From Synechococcus sp. ATX 2A4 (GTDB lineage Bacteria > Cyanobacteriota > Cyanobacteriia > PCC-6307 > Cyanobiaceae), in the NCBI RefSeq assembly GCF_024346375.1, contig NZ_JAGQCV010000002.1, positions 62,001 through 126,000 on the forward strand: 64,000 nucleotides of DNA. The letters are read 5' to 3'. Positions 18,123-26,609 of the stretch are shown in pieces (the stretch's first letter is position 1; every line of letters starts with the position of its first letter). The position numbers and the translations under genes are program-made. The notes under the pieces were generated by a model. It was not told the origin of the DNA and ran no database searches. It was given only the letters and a program-made list of their open reading frames with translations.

Positions 18123-19420
18123 TGGTGGCTCGCTTCCTGTCGCAGGTGCAGGTGCTGGCCGGCCCGGATCAGCCCCTGCGCCATCGCGACGTGCTGCTGG
18201 AGGGCGGCGTGCTGATCGGGTTCGATCAGCACGCCGCCAACGAGGCCCAGCGCCGCGGGCTGGTGTCCCTGGCCGCCCACGACTGGCTGTTGGCCCCGGC
18301 GTTGGTGGATCCCCACAGCACCCTGGAGGAACCCTTCTCTGGCCGGGCGGAAACCCTGGCCAGCCTTGTGGCCTCTGCGGCTGCGGCGGGCTACGGCACG
18401 GTGGCCCTCGTGCCCCGGGCCGCCAGCTGGCGCGACCGCCCGGAGCTCCTGCAGTTGCAGGCCCCGGCCCCCTTCGCTTTGCCGCTCTGGGGAGCATTTA
18501 GCCGTGGCGGACGCGGCCAGGAGCTTGCGCCCCATGGCGATCTGGCGGTGGCCGGTGCCATCGGCCTGGCGGAAGACGGCTCCTTGCCGCCCCTGGCATT
18601 GCTGGAGCGAGGGTTACGGCTGTCGGAGGCGGGGGAATTGCCCGTGTTGCTGGCACCCCGCGACCCTGCCCTCACCCTGGGCGGCTTCGTGCGGGAGAGC
18701 GTGGAGGCGCTGCGGGCCGGATGGCCCCTTGATCCCGTGCTCAGCGAAACGCTGCCGTTGCAGACCCTGTTGCAGCTGGCCCGCAGCCTGCCCGATGCCC
18801 CATTGCGGCTGGCGAACCTCTCCACGGCTGCGGGGGTGAAGTTGTTGCGCAGCTCCGGGCTGTCGTTGCAGGTGAGTGTCTGCTGGTGGCACCTGGTGGC
18901 TGATAGCGGCTGCCTTGATCCGCTGGCCGAAGGCTGGCGCCTCGAACCCTCGCTGGGCAGCCCGCAGGATCGCCACGCCTTGATTGAGGCCCTGGCCGAT
19001 GGGGTGCTCACTGCCGTGGCGGTGCATCACCTGCCGCTTGATGCGGAGGAGCGTCTGCTGCCGCTTGATCAGCGTCGCCCAGGACTGGCCGGCCATCGCC
19101 AGGTGCTGCCGGCTTTATGGCAGGAGCTGGTGGTCCGACGGGGCTGGTCCCCAGCCCTGTTGTGGGAGCGGCTGTGCTGGGGACCCAACCGCTTGCTTGG
19201 GCTGGCCGCCGACACACTGGAGCCGGGTTCACGGCGTTGGCTGTTATTTGATCCTGCCGCCCGCTGGCAGGCCAGCGGCGATGCCTATGCATCAATGGCG
19301 GCCAACCAGCCCTTTGCAGGCGAATTGGTCACGGGGCAGGTGTTGGCGACGGGGTTGCTGCCGGAGCTTTGGCGGGGGCCGTTGGATCGACTGCTAGACG
19401 GCGCGGGGCCCCTGGCCTGA
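18122..19420 (+). CDS. Dihydroorotase-like protein lacking catalytic residues
   Basis: 432 residues with the architecture of the amidohydrolase (DHOase) family. It has DVLLEGGVLIGFD at the start, LAPALVDPHSTLEEPF where active enzymes have DxHxHxR, GAIGLAEDGSLPPLALL, VLLAPRDPAL, ANLSTAAGVKLL in place of HVST, and AVHHLPLDAEER in place of the catalytic ATDHAPH. Metal-binding His and Asp positions are therefore lost at several points, so it is probably an inactive DHOase-like partner (pDHO type), perhaps of aspartate carbamoyltransferase. It is translated with the phosphatase upstream. The last 92 bp overlap lepB on the other strand. Confidence 0.8.
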   Translation: MVARFLSQVQVLAGPDQPLRHRDVLLEGGVLIGFDQHAANEAQRRGLVSLAAHDWLLAPALVDPHSTLEEPFSGRAETLASLVASAAAAGYGTVALVPRAASWRDRPELLQLQAPAPFALPLWGAFSRGGRGQELAPHGDLAVAGAIGLAEDGSLPPLALLERGLRLSEAGELPVLLAPRDPALTLGGFVRESVEALRAGWPLDPVLSETLPLQTLLQLARSLPDAPLRLANLSTAAGVKLLRSSGLSLQVSVCWWHLVADSGCLDPLAEGWRLEPSLGSPQDRHALIEALADGVLTAVAVHHLPLDAEERLLPLDQRRPGLAGHRQVLPALWQELVVRRGWSPALLWERLCWGPNRLLGLAADTLEPGSRRWLLFDPAARWQASGDAYASMAANQPFAGELVTGQVLATGLLPELWRGPLDRLLDGAGPLA

Positions 19421-20150
19421 TCGTGTCTCCCTCCCCCAGCTCTCCCATGCGGCCCGGGGGCCAGAAGCGATAGAACGCTCTGCCGATGATCTCTTTCTGG
19501 GGGAGAAAGGGGGAGCCCGGCCAGAAGCGACCATCCCAGCTGTTGGCGCGGTTGTCGCCCAGCACGAGCACCGATCCAGCTGGAACCACGGCGTTGAGCG
19601 TGCGGCAGGGGCCAGCTCCCTGGCTGTCGACCGGGCAATAACTCTCGACGTAAGGCTCCATGAGCACGGTGCCATTGATGGTGATCCGTCCACGGGGATC
19701 GACAACCACGCGCTCACCGGGCAGGGCCACGACCCGTTTGATGTAGGCATCGCAGGCCGGGGCCTGCAGACCGGGCAGGGTGCCCACCAAGGGAATGTTC
19801 ACCAGCAAGCAGCGCCACGGGCTGCCGCTGCGCTCTTGGCGCAAGGCAGGATCAAAATGGAAGGGGGAATTGAAGACCAGGATTTCGCCGCGGCGCGGCT
19901 GCCGGCTCCGCAGAGAGAGCTTCTCCACCAGCAGGCGGTCGTTGATCTCCAGCCCTGGCAGCATCGATCCGGAGGGGATAAAACGCGCTTCCATCAGGAA
20001 CTGACGGATCCCCAGCGCCACCGCCAGGGTGATGAGCACGCTGCGCCAGAAGGCCCAGGCGCTCTCCGGCTCGCTGCCTGGGGGGCGCGGGGAAGGCTGC
20101 TCAGGGTTCGCGGACGTTTCTGGCGGCCTTGGCAGATCCTCAGTGGTCAA
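19329..20150 (-). CDS. lepB: Signal peptidase I
   Basis: 273 residues. It cleaves signal peptides on the outer face of the cytoplasmic or thylakoid membrane. One N-terminal membrane segment (about residues 35-52) leads to the catalytic Ser in FIPSGSMLPGL and the general-base Lys in YIKRVVALPGERV, then the signature VLGDNRANSWDGRFWP. The acidic Pro-rich N-terminus and the final 35 residues (Pro/Ala/Thr-rich) are outside the catalytic core. That tail is encoded on the strand opposite the end of the DHOase-like gene. Confidence 0.95.
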   Translation of the reverse strand: MTTEDLPRPPETSANPEQPSPRPPGSEPESAWAFWRSVLITLAVALGIRQFLMEARFIPSGSMLPGLEINDRLLVEKLSLRSRQPRRGEILVFNSPFHFDPALRQERSGSPWRCLLVNIPLVGTLPGLQAPACDAYIKRVVALPGERVVVDPRGRITINGTVLMEPYVESYCPVDSQGAGPCRTLNAVVPAGSVLVLGDNRANSWDGRFWPGSPFLPQKEIIGRAFYRFWPPGRMGELGEGDTIRPGAPRRLAVDPTAPAKAPAATPSPTPAP

Positions 20151-20257
20151 GGGAGTTCCGGTAGCGGATGGGAGCGCCGCGAGGGCGACAGAGCCGACGT
20201 GAAACCATAGACGCCCAGAGATGTCCCCTCCCGTTCCTACCCTGACGGGACTGCTCG

Positions 20258-21781
20258 GTGCTCATGGTTCGCCCCCGCTGGCATGCGATCCGGCCCTTCG
20301 GCAGCAATGGGGTGGCCAGAAATTGGGATCGCTTTGTCGCGGTCTGGGCCAGCGTCAACTTGCTGTGGGTCTGCTTCGACCTCACTTATGTGCCGTTGCG
20401 CACCTTCTGGCTGCAGCGCAACCTCTACCCGCTGCCCTCGCTGCCGGTGGTGCTGCCGCTGCCACTCCTGCCGGACATCACGCCCTTCTACGACCCGGTG
20501 AAGGGCATCGAGCCGCACCGGGAAACCCAGGCCTATCTGGCGGCTTTTGGGCAGCTCGACCGAGCTCTCTCCGCCGGGGAAAGCGCCCCTGAACTGCGCC
20601 GCCGGCAGGTGGAACTCACCCGGCAGATGATCGACGACAACCCGTTCCTGGCCTCGGTGGGGGCGGGGACGTTGGAGAAGATCAAGAATCGCCTGCGTCA
20701 GCACGCTGACCAGGATTCGGCCAAGGACTCTTCGGCGACCCTCCTGAGCGACGACTGGCTGCGCCAGCACCCCTGGCAAACGGAACGCCGCTTCTGGCAG
20801 CAGCAGGTGCTGCCGCTTGTGTCCACCAACTACTGGCGATCAATCGACGAGAATGGCCGCCCCACCGACCACTTCTGGCGGCTGGACCTGCTGGCGTTCC
20901 AGAGCGTCTTCCTGCTCGACATCCTGTTGCGCGCCGCGCGGCTGCGGCGGCGTATCCCCGGCCTGAGCTGGCGGGGAGCGCTGCTGCGCCGCTGGACCGA
21001 TCTGCCGCTGCTGCTCCCCTTCTGGCGCTGGCTGCGCCTGGTTCCCGTGGTGGAGCGGCTGCAGGTGAGCGGCCTGGTCAACTTTGAGCCGCTGCGCGCC
21101 GTGGTGAGCCGGGGGGTGGTGTCGCTGCTGGCCGTGGAGTTATTTGAGGTGCTGGCCTTGCAGCTGGTGGATGGGGCTCAGGGCTTGATCCGTTCGCCCC
21201 ATTGGCCCCGGCGCATCCGGGCCCTGCGCAGCCACCAGACCGTCACCATCAATGACGAGCGCGAACTGGTGGAGCTGCTGCGCATCTGGGGGCCCCTGCT
21301 GCTCAACGATGTGATGCCGCGCCTGGCGCCGGAGCTGCAGGCCCTGCTGAGCCACATTCTTCAACAGAGCCTGCAGCAGACCATGGTGCCGCAGGCGCTA
21401 CGCCAGCTTGCGCCGCTGTTGCAGATGGAGCAGGAGTTCGCCCGCCAGCTCTCTGCCGGCATGGTGGACAGCCTGCTGGAGCTCTCTCGCACGGCCGGCC
21501 GGCGGCTGGAATACCCCGATGACCGCCAGATCGACCTGATGCAGCGCTCCCTCGATCGCTTCTGGGAGGAGCTGGCCGGCAGCCTGGAATCAGGGCCAGC
21601 GGTGGCCCGCAGCCAGCAACTGCTGTGCTCCCTCCTCGAGGAACTCAAGCTCACTTACCTGGGCCAGATCAACCGCAGTGGCATCGATGCGCTGATCCGT
21701 GAGCTCGATCAGCTCACGGTGCCTGCGTCGCCGCCGACGGCAACAGCAGCGCCTGCCACTGCTGGGGATCAAAGCCCGTGA
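20258..21781 (+). CDS. Conserved cyanobacterial membrane protein, voltage-sensor-like pattern
   Basis: 507 residues, unknown function. I see an N-terminal membrane segment (about residues 27-45, with FDLTYVPLR), a soluble stretch of about 140 residues (YDPVKGIEPHRETQ, MIDDNPFL), then a cluster with FLLDILLRAARLRRR and RRWTDLPLLLPFWRWLRLVPVVERL. A membrane-like segment with AVELFEVLALQLVDG follows, then a long helical C-terminus. The F-x-x-D-x-x-x-R and basic-helix pattern resembles segments S2-S4 of voltage-gated channels, but I see no pore loop. The start may be GTG 20258 or ATG 20264. It diverges from lepB. The 3' end overlaps the ArsC-like gene by 68 bp. Confidence 0.8.
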   Translation: MLMVRPRWHAIRPFGSNGVARNWDRFVAVWASVNLLWVCFDLTYVPLRTFWLQRNLYPLPSLPVVLPLPLLPDITPFYDPVKGIEPHRETQAYLAAFGQLDRALSAGESAPELRRRQVELTRQMIDDNPFLASVGAGTLEKIKNRLRQHADQDSAKDSSATLLSDDWLRQHPWQTERRFWQQQVLPLVSTNYWRSIDENGRPTDHFWRLDLLAFQSVFLLDILLRAARLRRRIPGLSWRGALLRRWTDLPLLLPFWRWLRLVPVVERLQVSGLVNFEPLRAVVSRGVVSLLAVELFEVLALQLVDGAQGLIRSPHWPRRIRALRSHQTVTINDERELVELLRIWGPLLLNDVMPRLAPELQALLSHILQQSLQQTMVPQALRQLAPLLQMEQEFARQLSAGMVDSLLELSRTAGRRLEYPDDRQIDLMQRSLDRFWEELAGSLESGPAVARSQQLLCSLLEELKLTYLGQINRSGIDALIRELDQLTVPASPPTATAAPATAGDQSP

Positions 21782-22094
21782 GCACGGTGCCGTTGGCGCT
21801 GATCAGAAAGGGTCTTTTGATCAATTTCCCGTCGGCGGCCAAAGCTGCCAAGGCGGCATCGTCGTCCATGGCTGTCACCACCGCCGAACCGAGCGCGCGG
21901 TAGCTGATGCCGCTGGTGTTGAACAAGCGGCGGTGTTCGAGCTGTTTGAAGGCTTGTCGCAACTCCTGCAGCGAAGGTGGCTGGAGGGTGATGTCGATCA
22001 CCTCGGCATCCAGCCCCTGCTCGCCTAGCCAGCGGAGAGCTTTGCGGCAGGTGGAGCAGGCCGAGTAGCTGTAGACCCGCAGGCCCACGCTCAC
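21714..22094 (-). CDS. ArsC/Spx-family thioredoxin-fold protein
   Basis: 126 residues. It opens with LRVYSYSACSTCRKALRWL, a CxxC at residues 13-16 as in Spx and related ArsC-like proteins, and ends the core with LIKRPFLISANGTVLTGF (the RP cis-Pro loop). Arsenate reductases of this class have a single Cys before the helix; the CxxC points to the Spx/MgsR-like or YffB-like branch, often redox sensors. Its ATG overlaps the ferredoxin stop (ATGA), so the two are co-translated, which fits a redox pair. Confidence 0.88.
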   Translation of the reverse strand: MSVGLRVYSYSACSTCRKALRWLGEQGLDAEVIDITLQPPSLQELRQAFKQLEHRRLFNTSGISYRALGSAVVTAMDDDAALAALAADGKLIKRPFLISANGTVLTGFDPQQWQALLLPSAATQAP

Positions 22095-22453
22095 TTCAAA
22101 CCAACGAGAGCCTTGAGTGCACCCACCAGGCTGTTGGAGCCCTTGCCGACGGCGGAATCGGGACGGGTACGGATGGTGACATCCCCCGTGACACTGGTGC
22201 GGCAGCTGAGGCGGTAGTTGGCCGGGCGGTCAGAAAGGTACACCTGCTCGACGTCGCTGCGGGGGGAGAGGTTGCGTTCGCCTTCCAGCACCTCCACCAC
22301 GCAGGTGCCGCATTGGCCAAGGCCGCCGCAGTTGTTGAGGTTGTTCAACCCTTTGTAGGGGTTGATGCCGGCGTCAAGTGCCGCTTTGCGGAGGTTCGCC
22401 CCCTCGATGCAACCGACGTTCTGGCCTTCGTTTTCGAACCGGATCGTGGGCAC
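22091..22453 (-). CDS. 2Fe-2S ferredoxin (Cx5CxxC type)
   Basis: 120 residues. The 2Fe-2S ligands are in NNCGGLGQCGTCVVEV (C-x5-C-x2-C) with the fourth Cys 33 residues later in YRLSCRTSV. The x5 spacing differs from the x4 of photosynthetic PetF, so this is an adrenodoxin-like or special-purpose ferredoxin rather than the main photosystem I acceptor. The N-terminal TIRFENEGQNVGCIEGANLRKA forms the beta-grasp. It is co-translated with the ArsC/Spx-like gene. Confidence 0.92.
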   Translation of the reverse strand: MPTIRFENEGQNVGCIEGANLRKAALDAGINPYKGLNNLNNCGGLGQCGTCVVEVLEGERNLSPRSDVEQVYLSDRPANYRLSCRTSVTGDVTIRTRPDSAVGKGSNSLVGALKALVGLK

Positions 22454-22562
22454 GGCAGGGAGGGAGTCTTGGCGCCGACCAACCTACCTGCAGGCGGTGG
22501 CCCTTTCCCGCGAATGCAACGGTTGTTGGCCCATCGCCCAAGCTTGATGTCGCCGTCACTGC

Positions 22563-22605
<43 letters not shown>

Positions 22606-22625
22606 GGCAGGGCCCCCCTAGCATT

Positions 22626-23375
22626 GTGAGCAACGGATTCTGGGCCTTGGCGTCAGCTGAAGTTTCTCCACTGGCAGATTTTCCACTGGCAGTTTCTCCT
22701 CCGATCGATCCCCTGGGGCCCGAGGGGTACGACCTCGTGGTCCAGCGCTTGATCCCCGGCTACGCCAGCCTGGCGCGGTTGGCCGTGGCCCTGCTCGCCG
22801 CCTCCCCGTTGGCTGCCCCTGAGGGGGCCGAAGTGCTGGTGGCCGGTTGTGGCACGGGGGCCGAGCTGGTGGAAGCCGTCGCCCAGCGCCCCGACTGGCA
22901 ACTCACCGCGATCGATCCTTCCACGGCCATGCTCGATGCCGCCCGGCAGCGCCTCGGCGAGGCCGTCCCGATCCGCTGGCTGCAGACCACCGCCGAAGAG
23001 CTCACCTCCGAGCAGGGGTTTGCTGGAGCCCTCTCCGTGCTCGTGCTCCAGTCGCTTCCAGACGACGGCACCAAGCTTGCATTTCTGAGCGCGCTGGCGC
23101 GCTGCCTGCGGCCCGGTGGTCAACTCGTGCTGGTTGATCTGATGCGCCCGACACTGCCGCTGCTGCAGGAGCAGATCACCGAGGCCTGGCTTGGATTTCA
23201 GAAGGTGAGCGGTCTAGAGCTTGAGGCCGACCGGATTGCTCCCCTCACCCAGGGCCTGCATCCGATCGGAGATGCTCGCCTCACGGCGCTGGTGAATGCC
23301 GCAGGCTTCGGCGACCCGGCCCGCATCTTTCAGGCCCTCGATTACGAAGGATTTCTGCTGCAGCGTGTGACCTGA
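22626..23375 (+). CDS. Class I SAM-dependent methyltransferase
   Basis: 249 residues. The SAM-binding motif I is VLVAGCGTGAELVEAVA, followed by the acidic LTAIDPSTAMLDAARQRL, the LQTTAEEL position and the post-motif RCLRPGGQLVLVDLM. The substrate is not evident; the closest shape is the Methyltransf_11/25 group, which includes tRNA-modification and small-molecule enzymes. The start is GTG, with no clear ribosome binding site, directly downstream of the GCCA tract. No operon partner. Confidence 0.85.
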   Translation: MSNGFWALASAEVSPLADFPLAVSPPIDPLGPEGYDLVVQRLIPGYASLARLAVALLAASPLAAPEGAEVLVAGCGTGAELVEAVAQRPDWQLTAIDPSTAMLDAARQRLGEAVPIRWLQTTAEELTSEQGFAGALSVLVLQSLPDDGTKLAFLSALARCLRPGGQLVLVDLMRPTLPLLQEQITEAWLGFQKVSGLELEADRIAPLTQGLHPIGDARLTALVNAAGFGDPARIFQALDYEGFLLQRVT

Positions 23376-23460
23376 GCCGAGGCCACCGCGCATCAGCATC
23401 AGCCTGTTCCCGCCCGTCGCCAAGGGTCATCATCCGCCGAAGGGCTTGGGAGTCGGTTCC

Positions 23461-23530
23461 CCGAAACGGTTTCACCGAAATGCCTTCAGTGAAACGCCTT
23501 CAGCGGCAGACCATTCATCGAAACGCTTTT
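23461..23530. repeat. 14-bp degenerate tandem repeat
   Basis: Units start at 23461, 23475, 23489, 23503 and 23518 and share the form CCGAAAnGnnTTCA. The first three are clear 14-mers, the fourth is a diverged 15-mer and the fifth is partial. The array lies in the 139-bp gap after the methyltransferase and runs into the last codons of the small minus-strand gene, whose stop is at 23515-23517. Confidence 0.7.
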
Positions 23531-23823
23531 CTGGGGACGCCGAACAGATCGGTGGCTGAGGCAGATGGCTGTGCCTGAAGGCGTTGCAGGGGAGCTGTGG
23601 CGCTCGGCAGCCGGCTCAGGCGGGGCAGGACGGGAGGCCGGGCCCCCATCACAGAGATCAGCGGAATGAACACGGCCAGCAGCCCGATCAGACCACCCAC
23701 CAGGGCCGAGCTGGAAAACAGGGCGGATTCCGTACTGAATGGATCCTCGCCGGGATCGGCTTCGGATTCATTGCGCGGGGAAGGAAGGTCTTCGGCTGGA
23801 AATCGAGGCTGGGCGGAGTCCAT
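23515..23823 (-). CDS. Hypothetical small membrane protein
   Basis: 102 residues, no family recognised. An acidic N-terminus of about 35 residues (PSPRNESEADPGEDPF) is followed by one strong membrane segment (about residues 40-58, VGGLIGLLAVFIPLISVM) and a basic Pro/Leu-rich tail. That is the look of a real small bitopic protein, but there is no homology or operon support. The end of the frame is made of the tandem repeat, so the C-terminus may vary. Coding status is likely but not certain. Confidence 0.45.
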   Translation of the reverse strand: MDSAQPRFPAEDLPSPRNESEADPGEDPFSTESALFSSSALVGGLIGLLAVFIPLISVMGARPPVLPRLSRLPSATAPLQRLQAQPSASATDLFGVPRKAFR

Positions 23824-23952
23824 GGACGGGGATTAAGGGACACCCCCCGGGCCACGGGCTGCGGCGGCAAAGGCCGAAACACCATGGGTACGGGTGGCAG
23901 ACCCTGCAACGACATCGTCTTGCCAAAGCAAGGATTTGAACGCTGCAGCGAA

Positions 23953-23977
23953 AGAAGGTGGCATTAAGCCACTTTCT
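23953..23977 (-). terminator. Strong hairpin, possible terminator
   Basis: A 10-bp stem with one G-U pair (23953-23962 against 23968-23977) and an ATTAA loop. It lies 88 bp downstream of the minus-strand DNA-binding gene and could end its transcript; the T-run is short, so a processing hairpin is also possible. A second 6-bp hairpin (CCTGCC-ATGG-GGCAGG) lies at 24020-24035. The 23824-24064 gap has no convincing gene. Confidence 0.45.
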
Positions 23978-24064
23978 CGAGGTTTGATCTTGTGCTGATT
24001 ATGCCATCTTTTCAATTGCCCTGCCATGGGGCAGGCACGGTGGGTGGCATCGGAAGCCAACGGT

Positions 24065-24577
24065 TCAGGCTGCCGGCCGTGACTGCTCCATGTGCTCGCG
24101 TTTGCTGTTTAGATCGGTAGGAGCACGTTCCATGCCCTGAAGCAGGCGCCGAATCCCCTGGAGTTCGTCAAGAATGGAGCCGAGCAATTGCTGGGTGATG
24201 GTGGAAGGGGCGTTAAGAACTTCCACTGTGACTTCCTTGATGCGGAGCACATCACGGGCGAACCGGGCCACCTCATTGGGGTGAAACAGCAGCGCTTCCT
24301 TCTGGTCTGTGCGGTATTCCGGGTTGAGGCGCCGAGGGTTGAAAGGAGGATTGAGATTGCGTGGTTCAGTGTTTGTGTAGCGATACACCGAGGCGCGTGA
24401 GCGGTTCAAGGCGCGCTGCACCTCATCGATGGTGATCAGGCCTTCGGCCGCCGCGTCGGCGCTGAAGGGTTGGGCCTCCGGCGGCATAGAGCCAGGGACC
24501 GGCGGGGGAAGAGCAGAAGAGCCAGGGCCAGGACTGGCCACTCCACCCCCGAAAGCGGCCTTCGGTTGTGTGGACAT
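24065..24577 (-). CDS. Small DNA-binding protein (MerR/excisionase-like helix-turn-helix)
   Basis: 170 residues from the ATG at 24577. A longer antisense frame continues into proS but is a shadow. After a Pro/Ala-rich lead of about 40 residues comes LITIDEVQRALNRSRASVYRY, a helix-turn-helix of the MerR/resolvase N-terminal kind, then TEPRNLNPPFNPRRLN and FHPNEVARFARDVL, and a C-terminal helical region with TITQQLLGSILDELQGI. No catalytic Ser-recombinase domain is present, although such proteins may be labelled resolvase. It is divergent from proS with 153 bp between them. Confidence 0.72.
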   Translation of the reverse strand: MSTQPKAAFGGGVASPGPGSSALPPPVPGSMPPEAQPFSADAAAEGLITIDEVQRALNRSRASVYRYTNTEPRNLNPPFNPRRLNPEYRTDQKEALLFHPNEVARFARDVLRIKEVTVEVLNAPSTITQQLLGSILDELQGIRRLLQGMERAPTDLNSKREHMEQSRPAA

Positions 24578-24730
24578 GAGACAAGCCTGAGACGACTGGG
24601 ACTGAAAGATGAATGTAGCAGAAGTCAGCGCTTCTTTTGGGTTCCCGCCGAGCCTTTCGACGTTGTCTTTGCCACTCACCCCTGCCGAGCGGCTCGGTGA
24701 TAGCGTCCAGCACCTGCTCCGGTTCGCTCG

Positions 24731-26551
24731 ATGCGTGTCTCCCGCCTGATGCTGGTGACGCTTCGTGACGATCCTGCGGAGGCGGAGATTCCCTCCCACC
24801 GGTTGCTGTTGCGGGCCGGGTACATCCGGCGCATCGGCTCCGGCATCTACGCCTACCTGCCCTTGCTGTGGCGTGTGCTGCAGAAGGTGTCGGCGATCGT
24901 GCGCGAAGAGATGAACGCCACTGGGGCGCTGGAAACGCTCCTGCCCCAGCTTCAGCCCAGCGAGCTCTGGGAGCGCAGCGGCCGCTGGCAGGGATACACC
25001 GCCGGCGAAGGCATCATGTTCCACCTGCTTGACCGGCAGGGACGTTCGCTTGGCCTGGGCCCCACCCACGAGGAAGTGATCACGGCCCTGGCGGCGGATC
25101 TGTTGCGTTCCTACCGCCAGTTGCCGGTTTGTCTTTATCAGATCCAGACGAAATTTCGCGATGAGATCAGGCCTCGCTTTGGACTGATGCGTGGACGGGA
25201 ATTCATCATGAAGGACGCCTATTCCTTCCACGCCGATGAGCAGGATCTCAAGGCGGCCTACGGGGTGATGGATGAGGCCTACCGACGCATCTTCGAGCGC
25301 TGCGGCCTGCGTGCCGTGGCTGTTGAGGCCGACAGCGGCGCCATCGGTGGCTCGGCCAGCCAGGAATTCATGGTCACCGCCGATGCCGGTGAAGATCTGA
25401 TCCTCGCCAGCCCTGATGGCCGCTACGCCGCCAATCAGGAACGGGCCTGCTCCCGGGTGGAGCCGGCGCGGCCTCTGCCAGTGGCGACACCGCCCACCTT
25501 GCTCGCCACTCCTGGGCAGCGTTCGATCGAGGCACTCTGCAGCGCCCATGGGTTCGAACCTTCTCAAACTGTGAAGGTGTTGGTATTGCTCGCCCGGTTC
25601 GCCAGCGGCGGGGCCAAGCCCGTGCTGGTGAGCCTGCGCGGCGATCAGTGCCTCAACACCGTGAAGCTTGCCAATGCGATCTCCGCCCGCTGCACCGAAG
25701 GCGGCGCCTTGCTGAGTGTGGAGCCGATCACGCCTGAGCAGTTGCTGGCCGAAGGGCTGGAGTGCTGGCCGTTGGGCTTCCTCGGCCCGCACCTGTCCGA
25801 TGCGCTGCTGCAGGGGGGCGCGAACTGGCAGCCGCGTTTCCTGCGGCTGGCTGATCCGTCGGCCGCCGATCTGAGCGCTTTCGTGTGCGGCGCCAACCGC
25901 CTCGACCATCACCTGGTGGGAGCCTGCTGGGGCGGGGCCATGCCAACGCCTGATATCGCCGATCTGCGCGCTGCCCAGCCGGGCGACCGGTGCCTGCACG
26001 ACCCCGAGCAGCGGCTGGAAGCCAGCCGCGGCATTGAGGTGGGCCACATCTTCCAACTGGGCCGCAAGTACTCCAGTGCGCTGGAGGCCAGCTTCACCAA
26101 CGAGTCCGGGGTGGAGGAGCCGTTGTGGATGGGCTGCTACGGGATCGGTGTGTCGCGGCTGGCTCAGGCGGCGGTTGAACAGCACCACGACGCCAACGGC
26201 ATCTGCTGGCCGCTGCCGATTGCGCCCTACGAGGTGATCGTGGTGGTGGCGAACATGCAGGAACCGGCGCAGGTTGCGCTTGCTGAGCGCCTTGAGGCAG
26301 CCCTTGAGGCCGGTGGGATCGAGGTGTTGCTTGATGACCGCCCCGAGCGCGCAGGGGTGAAGTTCAAGGACGCCGACCTGATCGGCATCCCCTGGCGTGT
26401 GGTGGTGGGGCGCGGGGCCGCCCAGGGCCAGGTGGAGCTGGTGGAACGCCGCAGCGGCGAGCGCCAGGAGCTGGCCGCCGCCGTTCTGCCCGCCCAGCTG
26501 ATCGCTGTGGTGGCAGCGGGCCGTCGCGGCAAGGGCGCTCCCTCACGCTGA
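24731..26551 (+). CDS. proS: Prolyl-tRNA synthetase (bacterial type, with editing insert)
   Basis: 606 residues. Class II synthetase charging tRNA-Pro. It starts with MRVSRLMLVTLRDDPAEAEI and has motif 1 (GSGIYAYLPLLWRV), motif 2 (TKFRDEIRPRFGLMRGREF), an inserted YbaK-like editing domain between motifs 2 and 3 (about residues 230-400, with VKVLVLLARF and RGDQCLNTVKLANAI), motif 3 (GCYGIGVSRLAQAAVEQ) and the anticodon-binding domain at the end. Length and domain order are normal for cyanobacteria. Confidence 0.96.
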   Translation: MRVSRLMLVTLRDDPAEAEIPSHRLLLRAGYIRRIGSGIYAYLPLLWRVLQKVSAIVREEMNATGALETLLPQLQPSELWERSGRWQGYTAGEGIMFHLLDRQGRSLGLGPTHEEVITALAADLLRSYRQLPVCLYQIQTKFRDEIRPRFGLMRGREFIMKDAYSFHADEQDLKAAYGVMDEAYRRIFERCGLRAVAVEADSGAIGGSASQEFMVTADAGEDLILASPDGRYAANQERACSRVEPARPLPVATPPTLLATPGQRSIEALCSAHGFEPSQTVKVLVLLARFASGGAKPVLVSLRGDQCLNTVKLANAISARCTEGGALLSVEPITPEQLLAEGLECWPLGFLGPHLSDALLQGGANWQPRFLRLADPSAADLSAFVCGANRLDHHLVGACWGGAMPTPDIADLRAAQPGDRCLHDPEQRLEASRGIEVGHIFQLGRKYSSALEASFTNESGVEEPLWMGCYGIGVSRLAQAAVEQHHDANGICWPLPIAPYEVIVVVANMQEPAQVALAERLEAALEAGGIEVLLDDRPERAGVKFKDADLIGIPWRVVVGRGAAQGQVELVERRSGERQELAAAVLPAQLIAVVAAGRRGKGAPSR

Positions 26552-26609
26552 GCCCTGGGGCATCCGCTGGCATGGCTTATAGAGTTTCCCGATCCAATCA
26601 GGAGCCCCG

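Noticed and set aside
23925-23945. tRNA-like GGATTTGAAC sequence (T-loop reversed)
   Set aside because: Flanking arms do not pair, and no acceptor, D or anticodon arm can be drawn.
24578-26188. Minus-strand open frame extending the DNA-binding gene across proS
   Set aside because: It is a shadow of proS; the DNA-binding protein has its own ATG at 24577 and conserved sequence only after that.
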